This document shows, piece by piece, positions 12,997 to 18,481 of a DNA stretch of 19,405 bases (position 1 is its first letter; every line of letters begins with the position of its first letter). The position numbers were made by a program, and so were the translations under genes. The notes beneath the pieces were generated by a model, which had not been told where the DNA came from, searched no databases, and saw nothing but the letters and a program-made list of their open reading frames with translations. Source of the DNA: an uncultured bacterium (GTDB lineage Bacteria; Cyanobacteriota; Vampirovibrionia; Gastranaerophilales; Gastranaerophilaceae); the NCBI GenBank assembly GCA_900551915.1, contig URXT01000036.1, forward strand, positions 1 to 19,405, written 5' to 3'.

Positions 12997-13764
12997 TTAT
13001 TTTACGTATTTTTTAAATAATTTTTGTTTAAAAGTAACGGGAATATTAACAGTTCCAACATAACCTGCATTATCAGGAAATTCTGCAAAAGGTGCTGAAA
13101 GATTAACCGCTGCAATAGCAGAACGTTTAGCTCTTTCATCACCCTTAGATTTCATAAGTCTGTATCCATTATAACTGCCATCTGAATTTATACTAATTAT
13201 AAGATTGATTTCAGAGTTAGCAGTATAAACAGAGGTTTTCCAGTTTGACAGAATTACAGATTTAATATTTTCAACATACGCACTGTATTCTTCATCGCTA
13301 AGTCCTAGTTGAGAATCGTCTACAGTATAATCATTAATATCATTTATATTTGTAAGATGCAAATCAGCTGAAAAATTCCCAGCAGCCTTTTCGCTGTAAG
13401 CCGCAAGAGCAAAGTTATGTGCAGAACGAAGCAAAGGAATGTCTGCGATATTTTTCATAAACGCAATTGCATGCTTACTGTAAAAACCAGGCTTATACTC
13501 TTCCGGATTGTAATCTTCAGTACTCACAATTCCAGCTCTATCAGTTAAGTAATTAGATTTTGCATAGATAAACTTTGGTGCATCATCACCCTTTTTGTAA
13601 AGCAATGCATAAGTACAAGTATCAACAGAGGAGTATTTAATTGAATCACTGTCAATAAATAACTGTATATTATCACTGCCGCTGTCTATTGCAACCCAGT
13701 TTGCCGCATTTGCCGACAAGGCGCTGAACAAACAAATTGCTAAAATTAATAGTTTCTTTTTCAT
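12997..13764 (-). CDS. secreted Adhesin_E-like/TonB_C two-domain protein
   Basis: A 255-residue exported protein. Signal peptide MKKKLLILAICLFSALSANA then ANWVAIDSGSDNIQLFIDSD, an Adhesin_E-like domain that includes IVSTEDYNPEEY and AFMKNIAD, aligned with the same elements of the next gene. The C-terminal domain, INLIISINSDGSYNGYRLMK followed by SKGDERAKRSAIAAVNLSAPF, is a TonB_C-like fold. It has a GAGGG ribosome site (13775-13771) and a good promoter. It is the first of the trio and is followed by its own terminator. Domain assignments come from sequence pattern only; the adhesin name of the family does not prove adhesion. Confidence 0.82.
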   Translation of the reverse strand: MKKKLLILAICLFSALSANAANWVAIDSGSDNIQLFIDSDSIKYSSVDTCTYALLYKKGDDAPKFIYAKSNYLTDRAGIVSTEDYNPEEYKPGFYSKHAIAFMKNIADIPLLRSAHNFALAAYSEKAAGNFSADLHLTNINDINDYTVDDSQLGLSDEEYSAYVENIKSVILSNWKTSVYTANSEINLIISINSDGSYNGYRLMKSKGDERAKRSAIAAVNLSAPFAEFPDNAGYVGTVNIPVTFKQKLFKKYVK

Positions 13765-13794
13765 CTCTCGCCCTCATATCTAAATCTGATAACC

Positions 13795-13824
13795 ATTATA
13801 ATAGTAAATCCGTAAAATTTGCAA
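13795..13824 (-). promoter_or_regulatory. promoter of the Adhesin_E/TonB_C genes
   Basis: Minus-strand TTGCAA (13824-13819), 18-base spacer, TATAAT (13800-13795), about 30 bases before the ATG at 13764. Confidence 0.65.
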
Positions 13825-13868
13825 GTTTTTAATGAATTGTTTAAACTTTTCGGAAATTATATTAAGTG

Positions 13869-13880
13869 ATGTTACAACAT
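13869..13880. promoter_or_regulatory. palindrome ATGTTACAACAT between divergent promoters
   Basis: A perfect 12-base inverted repeat (ATGTT-AC-AACAT) lies midway between the minus promoter (13795-13824) and the plus promoter (13892-13920), upstream of a gene encoding a MerR-like DNA-binding protein. The position suits an operator; nothing proves it is one. Confidence 0.3.
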
Positions 13881-13891
13881 TGTGAAATAAT

Positions 13892-13940
13892 TTGTTTTTT
13901 TTTTCAAAATAAAATAAAATATTATTGGGAAATTTGAGGG
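13892..13940 (+). promoter_or_regulatory. promoter and ribosome site of the MerR-like gene
   Basis: TTGTTT (13892-13897), 17-base spacer, TAAAAT (13915-13920), followed by GAGGG (13936-13940) ten bases before the ATG. The region is A/T-rich, so the hexamers could be chance. Confidence 0.45.
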
Positions 13941-13950
13941 ACAATATTAT

Positions 13951-14457
13951 ATGTTAAAAGAAGAGGTTAGAGAAAAAACTTTATCACCGCAGCAAGTCAG
14001 AGCTATACTTAAAGCTGACAACAAGGAGATTGTCGAACTTTGCAAAAGGGCTTCAATTCTTCCTAAGAAAAATAACAAAGGACAAACATATTTTTCATAC
14101 GATGAAGTGCGTAATTTGAGAAGACTTCAGGCGCAAAAAGGTGTTACAAAACCGGTTGCGGTTTCAGCCGTATCTGCGCCGCAAAAACAGGATTCTGTTG
14201 TAAGAAATCTTCTTGTTTCACTCAAAGAAATGGAAAATAAACTCAGCGACAGAATTGCTAAAGTTATAGACGAAAAGCTTGAAGGCATGGATGAAGTTGT
14301 AGTTGAACTTATCCGCTGCAAAACTGATAATGAAACTCTAAGACAAAAAATTATTGACTTAAATAAAGAAATTTATCAGCTTAAAAATGATGTAAACAGC
14401 TTTAAGCATATCGGGCTAGGCATGTACCGAAAAAAAGAACGCAGTATTTGGGATTAG
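13951..14457 (+). CDS. MerR-like helix-turn-helix protein with coiled-coil tail
   Basis: A 168-residue protein. Residues 12-60 (SPQQVRAILKADNKEIVELC, then GQTYFSYDEVRNLRRLQ) have the look of a MerR/HTH_17 winged-helix DNA-binding domain, including the YFSYDEV element before the second helix. After an Ala/Val/Pro linker (residues 69-85) comes a long amphipathic stretch (LLVSLKEMENKLSDRIAKVI to EIYQLKNDVNSF) that should form a coiled coil and a dimer or larger assembly. The tail is basic-aromatic. It precedes recA on the same strand by 102 bases, but recA has its own signals. A transcriptional or chromosome-partition-like role is possible; I do not recognise a named family. Confidence 0.72.
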   Translation: MLKEEVREKTLSPQQVRAILKADNKEIVELCKRASILPKKNNKGQTYFSYDEVRNLRRLQAQKGVTKPVAVSAVSAPQKQDSVVRNLLVSLKEMENKLSDRIAKVIDEKLEGMDEVVVELIRCKTDNETLRQKIIDLNKEIYQLKNDVNSFKHIGLGMYRKKERSIWD

Positions 14458-14517
14458 TAAGTTTTCCCGGCGGCTTTTAAACATCATTCGCAGGCAAAGT
14501 CAGAAAATAAAATTTTC

Positions 14518-14553
14518 CTGACAAAATTAAAATGTAAAAATACAATCAAGGAA
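14518..14553 (+). promoter_or_regulatory. candidate recA promoter and ribosome site
   Basis: CTGACA (14518-14523), a 17-base spacer and TACAAT (14541-14546) precede AAGGAA (14548-14553) and the ATG at 14560. The usual start point would fall inside the ribosome site, so either the promoter is not real or the leader is very short. I found no convincing LexA-type operator in 14458-14559. Confidence 0.4.
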
Positions 14554-14559
14554 TAAAAA

Positions 14560-15585
14560 ATGGCAACGAAAGAAAAAGAAACAGAAGCAGCATCAAATAT
14601 TGATGAAAGAAGTAAGGCGCTGAAACTTGCAATAGAAAAAATTGAAAAAGATTTTGGTAAAGGTTCAATAATGAAACTTGGAGACAAGGCAACAGTGAAT
14701 GTTGACGCAATCCCGACAGGTTCCTTAGCGCTGGATGTTGCTCTTGGCATAGGCGGTGTTCCACGCGGACGTATAATAGAGATTTACGGTCCTGAAAGCT
14801 CCGGTAAAACAACACTTGCACAGCATATTGTTGCCGAATGTCAAAAACGCGGCGGTATTGCAGCTTTCGTTGATGCAGAACACGCGCTTGACCCTGAATA
14901 TGCAAGAAACCTGGGCGTTAAAGTAGATGATTTATTAATTTCCCAGCCGGATACAGGAGAACAGGCGCTTGATATCACAGAAGAACTTGTACGTTCAGGT
15001 GCAGTTGATGTTGTTGTTGTCGACTCTGTTGCAGCACTTGTACCGAAAGCTGAAATTGAAGGTTCAATGGAAGACCAGCAAATGGGCTTGCAGGCTCGTT
15101 TGATGAGCAAAGCTTTAAGAAAATTAACCGGTATTATCGGAAAAACAAACACGACTGTTATTTTCATCAACCAGCTTCGTATGAAAATCGGCGTTATGTA
15201 CGGAAATCCGGAAACTACAACCGGTGGTAATGCGCTTAAATACTACGCTTCAGTTCGTATGGAAATCAAACGCACAGAAGGTGTTAAAGGCGAAGACGGA
15301 GATGTTGGAAACCATGTCAGAGTAAGAGTTTTGAAAAATAAAGTTGCTCCGCCTTTCAGAACAGCAGAATTCGATATTATTTTCGGAAAAGGTATCTGCA
15401 AAGTAGGAAATATTTTAGACGTTGCGGTTAATCTTGATATCGTTAAAAAAGCCGGTTCATGGTTCAGCTTTAATGAAGAAAAGCTCGGCCAGGGACGCGA
15501 CAAAGCAAGAGACTTCTTAACCGAAAATCCTGACATTCTCGCTCAGGTTGAAACTCTGGTTAGAGAAAAACTTGCGCACACGTAG
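14560..15585 (+). CDS. recA: RecA recombinase
   Basis: A 341-residue RecA, the DNA-dependent ATPase that forms the strand-exchange filament and triggers SOS cleavage. Walker A GPESSGKT is at residues 77-84, Walker [11 protein letters not shown] at 151-160. The L2 loop region [20 protein letters not shown] and the [13 protein letters not shown] segment are typical. No intein or insertion is seen. The C-terminus is short (LVREKLAHT): its stop codon is the central TAG of the palindrome GCACACGTAGTGTGC, which begins a long repeat region, so the original acidic tail may have been trimmed. The ATG has an AAGGAA ribosome site. It is unlinked to recX or lexA here. Confidence 0.97.
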   Translation: MATKEKETEAASNIDERSKALKLAIEKIEKDFGKGSIMKLGDKATVNVDAIPTGSLALDVALGIGGVPRGRIIEIYGPESSGKTTLAQHIVAECQKRGGIAAFVDAEHALDPEYARNLGVKVDDLLISQPDTGEQALDITEELVRSGAVDVVVVDSVAALVPKAEIEGSMEDQQMGLQARLMSKALRKLTGIIGKTNTTVIFINQLRMKIGVMYGNPETTTGGNALKYYASVRMEIKRTEGVKGEDGDVGNHVRVRVLKNKVAPPFRTAEFDIIFGKGICKVGNILDVAVNLDIVKKAGSWFSFNEEKLGQGRDKARDFLTENPDILAQVETLVREKLAHT

Positions 15586-15923
15586 TGTGCTCCTACACAT
15601 TGGAGCTGAATTAGGGTGGACGTAGTCCACTCTTACGTATTGGAACTGGATTAGGTTTAAAGCGCTTTTATTGGAATTAGAGCAGGCAGGTGCAGAATTA
15701 GGAAACAGTCGCTAGGAAAGGCGTAATGTCTTCTCACGATTTGCGTGGCATATCCTCGCCTGTATCAGGAGAGGGTGGAATACGCTCCCAGATATATTGG
15801 GTGGACGTAGTCCACTCTTACGTATTGGAGCTGAATTAGGTTAAAAGCACTTTTATTGGAATTAGGCTGGCCATGTGCAGAATTAGGACAAAGGCGCTGG
15901 GAACGGTCAATGTCTTCTGACGA
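15576..15923. repeat. long direct repeats with GTA-loop palindromes behind recA
   Basis: Bases 15614-15739 and 15799-15923 are diverged direct copies (about 125 bases, period 185). Each begins with GTGGACGTAGTCCAC (15616-15630 and 15801-15815), continues through tattggarctgrattagg and tttattggaattag, and ends near atgtcttctcacga or atgtcttctgacga. A shorter third copy at 15576-15613 has GCACACGTAGTGTGC in place of the first palindrome, so the stem bases change together around the same GTA loop. Between the main copies lies a second copy (15754-15781) of the palindromic core seen at 6188-6215. No coding frame of note is present in 15586-15960. Confidence 0.75.
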
Positions 15924-15975
15924 AAACGGACAAACTATAATTATTTTAGCAAATGCAATGTATTAACAGTAGTTG

Positions 15976-16005
15976 TTGACAGTAATATAATACAAATGTT
16001 ATAAT
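15976..16005 (+). promoter_or_regulatory. strong promoter of the accessory island
   Basis: A perfect TTGACA (15976-15981), 18-base spacer and perfect TATAAT (16000-16005), the closest match to the sigma-70 consensus in the window. The expected start is near 16012, leaving a leader of about 105 bases before the ATG at 16118. Confidence 0.75.
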
Positions 16006-16029
16006 TGTAGTATAAAATTAAATAAAATA

Positions 16030-16089
16030 AAAAAAGAGTAAGGTAAGAGATTTTAAATTAATTTAAAATTCTCTCTTACTCTTTTTTTA
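16030..16089 (+). terminator. leader hairpin with U tract (attenuator or small-RNA terminator)
   Basis: The left arm AAAAAAAGAGTAAG pairs with CTTACTCTTTTTTT over 14 positions. An internal bulge follows, then TTTTAAATT pairs with AATTTAAAA, giving a very stable stem ending in seven T. It lies between the promoter at 15976-16005 and the gene at 16118, so most transcripts should end here unless something prevents the hairpin from forming. The alternative is an independent RNA of about 75 nucleotides. Confidence 0.65.
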
Positions 16090-16117
16090 TACTAGCCAAA
16101 ACGAAAGGAGAAAGAAA

Positions 16118-17020
16118 ATGGCAAATTTAAAAGAATTTTTTAACAAAATTTCAAACAACAATAGAATTTACACACGAGAAGATATTGGTAATATGTCTTC
16201 TGATGAATTTAGAACAAATGAAAAGGCAATTGATTACCAGCTGGCAAATCTGGGAATTCCTGCAAAATCAGATTTGGCGTTGTCAGATGATGTTGTTTAT
16301 GTACATTCATACACACGTGATGATGGTACTAAAGTAAAAGCACATTACAGGTCAAAAGCAGGACATATTACGGGAGCAGCAAGTAATATTGAAAATAAAA
16401 TGACTGCTGGAGAAAAAATGTTAGATATTTTAGGTCAAATTGTAAGTAGTAACAAACAAATTTTAAACAAAAATATTGGCATTTTTCCTATTGCCGGTGC
16501 AAATTTACAAAATGCAAGACAGGACTTTAAATATGCAAAAAAAAATGACAATGCACATATAATAAATTCACGGACAGAAATAAACAATAAAGGTTTAAAT
16601 GATTTAATGGACAAAGTTGGTATTCCACAAAATTCACGAGGTGTGGTTTATGATATAAATTCACAACAATCTAAAAAATTATTTAATTCTCCTGAAATCC
16701 AGAATTACATATCTAAAAATTATTCAAAATTAGTAAACAATAAACAAAATCCGACTGCTGATATTGAGTTTAGATGGAAGAACTTTTTAGATGATAATTA
16801 TTATGGTCTTCAACATTGTAAACTATACAATCCTCACATATCATCTGACGGACATTTTAATGCTATAGTAGTTGATTATTTTGATTTTCAACATCGAAAA
16901 CCTAGAAATTGGAAAGATATAATACCCGTCAAGATTAATAACTGGGGCTATTCAATGCAAGAAAAAGGGTTATTGGAAAACCAATTTAACATATATCAAA
17001 TTCGGGAAAAATTGTGGTAA
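16118..17020 (+). CDS. unknown 300-residue protein of an AT-rich island (possible effector)
   Basis: I do not recognise a named family. There is no signal peptide or membrane helix. Residues 61-83 read YVHSYTRDDGTKVKAHYRSK, a motif (aromatic-x-R-x-D/x-GT-x-V-x-x-H-x-RS) also found, from memory, in unrelated surface or phage-associated proteins of bacteria. The middle is Asn/Lys-rich. The C-terminal third, FRWKNFLDDNYYGLQHCKLY then HFNAIVVDYFDFQHR from residue 246, looks like a compact mixed alpha/beta domain rich in His, Asp and aromatic residues. The strong AAAGGAG site (16104-16110) and TTGACA/TATAAT promoter suggest high expression controlled at the leader hairpin. Two small duplicated membrane proteins follow at once, a layout seen in toxin-immunity loci; that reading is inference. 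Confidence 0.65.
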   Translation: MANLKEFFNKISNNNRIYTREDIGNMSSDEFRTNEKAIDYQLANLGIPAKSDLALSDDVVYVHSYTRDDGTKVKAHYRSKAGHITGAASNIENKMTAGEKMLDILGQIVSSNKQILNKNIGIFPIAGANLQNARQDFKYAKKNDNAHIINSRTEINNKGLNDLMDKVGIPQNSRGVVYDINSQQSKKLFNSPEIQNYISKNYSKLVNNKQNPTADIEFRWKNFLDDNYYGLQHCKLYNPHISSDGHFNAIVVDYFDFQHRKPRNWKDIIPVKINNWGYSMQEKGLLENQFNIYQIREKLW

Positions 17021-17083
17021 AATAACAATATGAATAAGGATGTAAAAGGACTAATCAAGTATTTATTATTTATATTTTTCGTA
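17004..17083 (+). repeat. first copy of an 80-base tandem duplication
   Basis: Bases 17004-17083 and 17496-17575 (period 492) differ at only two positions by eye. The unit covers the last codons of the 300-residue gene, a TGG-TAAAAT extended -10 box, and the first 18 codons of the membrane protein. The second copy therefore carries a remnant of the upstream gene's 3' end in front of its own membrane-protein gene. Confidence 0.8.
17018..17023 (+). promoter_or_regulatory. -10 box six bases before the first membrane-protein gene
   Basis: TGG-TAAAAT (extended -10 form) overlaps the stop codon of the 300-residue gene and is followed by six bases and the ATG at 17030. No Shine-Dalgarno is present. 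The same arrangement is duplicated at 17510-17515 before the ATG at 17522. This suggests leaderless expression, or translation only by coupling to the upstream gene. Confidence 0.4.
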
Positions 17084-17485
17084 GGGTTATTGCCTGTGGG
17101 AATGTTTTACTCAGCATTCGCCGCACTGTTTAATTGTCGTGAAGATGGCAATGCGTTTCTAATATGTTTATTCTTACTTTTAACATTAGTCCTTTTTATT
17201 CTTTATATAATATTACCTGTTGTTTTCACTTACAAAGCAATGAAAAACCACTGGAGCAAATATTTAGACAAATTCTTTTATCATAAATTGTGGCCTACAA
17301 TTGTATTTATATTATTTATATTTTTGCATTCAACTGAACATATTTTCCATTATAGTGATAGTTCAGAACACCTATTATTAGGAATAATTTACGCATTATT
17401 TTTAATCATAGAGATTTTTATTGCTCCGTTATATTATTTACCATACATAATACTTTTTATAATGAAAAAGTGTAAATTGTTATGA
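17030..17485 (+). CDS. small four-helix membrane protein, tandem copy 1
   Basis: A 151-residue, very hydrophobic protein. After MNKDVKGLIKY come likely membrane segments at about 11-35, 43-70, 88-102 and 112-145, with a conserved cytoplasmic-type loop TYKAMKNHWSKYLDKFFYHK between the second and third. It closely resembles the next gene in the first half (residues 1-25 and 52-88) and diverges after residue 90. It starts nine bases after the 300-residue gene ends. The family is unknown. As a small polytopic protein duplicated behind an unknown soluble protein it could be an immunity or partner membrane protein; this is a hypothesis. Confidence 0.7.
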   Translation: MNKDVKGLIKYLLFIFFVGLLPVGMFYSAFAALFNCREDGNAFLICLFLLLTLVLFILYIILPVVFTYKAMKNHWSKYLDKFFYHKLWPTIVFILFIFLHSTEHIFHYSDSSEHLLLGIIYALFLIIEIFIAPLYYLPYIILFIMKKCKLL

Positions 17486-17521
17486 ACAGAAGATTGGGAA
17501 AAATTGTGGTAAAATAAAAAT

Positions 17522-17965
17522 ATGAATAAGGATATAAAAGGACTAATCAAGTATTTATTATTTATATTTTTCGTATGGCTATTGCCTGTGGGAATGTTTT
17601 ATTGTGGATTGCTAAGTTTAAGTGAACATTGTAGCGTTTATATAGTAATATTAGCTTTATTATTAGGATTAGTCCTTTTTATTCTTTACATAATATTGCC
17701 TGTTGTTTTTACTTACAAAGCGATGAAATATCACTGGAGCAAATATTTGGACAAATTCTTTTACAACAAATATGCGCCAACTATATTATTTGTAGTGCTT
17801 TTATTATGCGCTCTGTCACAGTTAATTAAATTTACATTTTTTTCAGAAGGCATACAACTGTTTGTTCTGCCGTATTACACCCTAATCTTTTTAACAATTT
17901 TACTCACAAGATTAATAATTTGGTGTAAAAGTAAATATAAAGATATGAAAAATAAACAGGTTTAA
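17522..17965 (+). CDS. small four-helix membrane protein, tandem copy 2
   Basis: A 147-residue paralogue of the preceding gene. The start MNKDIKGLIKYLLFIFFVWL and the central FILYIILPVVFTYKAMKYHW, then SKYLDKFFYNK, are almost identical to copy 1, while the C-terminal two helices are different in sequence (TILFVVLLLCALSQ, then a Lys-rich end KSKYKDMKNKQV). Conservation of the N-terminal half with divergence of the C-terminal half suggests different partners for the second half, or recent partial gene conversion. The -10 box (17510-17515) and ATG spacing match copy 1, so each gene may carry its own promoter. No terminator is visible before the next gene. Confidence 0.7.
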   Translation: MNKDIKGLIKYLLFIFFVWLLPVGMFYCGLLSLSEHCSVYIVILALLLGLVLFILYIILPVVFTYKAMKYHWSKYLDKFFYNKYAPTILFVVLLLCALSQLIKFTFFSEGIQLFVLPYYTLIFLTILLTRLIIWCKSKYKDMKNKQV

Positions 17966-18014
17966 AACACACTTATTTTATGTACAAACGCCTGGTATTT
18001 TATTTATTTTAATG

Positions 18015-18020
18015 TATAAT
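18015..18020 (+). promoter_or_regulatory. -10 box six bases before the XRE-type gene start
   Basis: A perfect TATAAT at 18015-18020 is followed by six bases and the ATG at 18027. The longer frame would begin at an ATG (18012) that lies inside the -10 region, which argues for 18027 as the start and for a leaderless mRNA. Confidence 0.5.
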
Positions 18021-18026
18021 TCTGAT

Positions 18027-18428
18027 ATGAAAACATTAGCAAGATTTGTACAGGAAAGAAGAGAGCAGGTCGGTTTGTCAGTCACAGGACTGGCAAAGAA
18101 AACCAATCTTGCTCCGGAAATTATTGAAGAAATTGAAAGCGGCAAAGAATTATTTTTGCCGGTTACAATAAGACAAAATCTGGCAAAAGGTTTGAAATGC
18201 CTTCCGGAAGACATCAAAAAATATGAAAAAGATTTTAGTACAGACTTTATATCTTATGAGGTTATTGAAAGTTTAAAGGATTTAATTCTCAACGGAGCAG
18301 GCGGCTTGAAGTGTCCAAAATGCGGCGCAAATCTTATCACAAAAGTTGAGCGGATGTACGATTTAGAAGACAACCTTGTTCTTCATCCAAAAGCTCACTG
18401 TGAAAAATGCGTATTTCAAATACATTAA
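18027..18428 (+). CDS. XRE-family helix-turn-helix protein with C-terminal zinc ribbon
   Basis: A 133-residue protein from the start at 18027. Residues 1-55 (MKTLARFVQERREQVGLSVT, GLAKKTNLAPEIIEEIESGK) form a typical XRE/Cro helix-turn-helix. Residues 94-128 (GLKCPKCGANLITKVERMY to HCEKCVFQIH) hold two CxxC pairs (Cys96, Cys99, Cys125, Cys128) that should bind zinc. It is probably a small DNA-binding regulator; the zinc ribbon may bind DNA or sense metal or oxidation. It lies next to the accessory island and ends before a convergent prepilin gene. The domain calls are good; the target genes are unknown. Confidence 0.78.
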   Translation: MKTLARFVQERREQVGLSVTGLAKKTNLAPEIIEEIESGKELFLPVTIRQNLAKGLKCLPEDIKKYEKDFSTDFISYEVIESLKDLILNGAGGLKCPKCGANLITKVERMYDLEDNLVLHPKAHCEKCVFQIH

Positions 18429-18481
18429 TAATTAGCTGTATTACTCCGAAAGACAACTACTCCACTCAAAATGACAGCAAA

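Noticed and set aside
14458..14559. LexA/SOS operator upstream of recA
   Set aside because: No GAAC-N4-GTTC or CTG-N10-CAG type palindrome was found at a suitable position.
15576..15923. CRISPR array
   Set aside because: There are only two to three copies of about 125 bases, themselves diverged, with no uniform short repeats or spacers and no cas genes.
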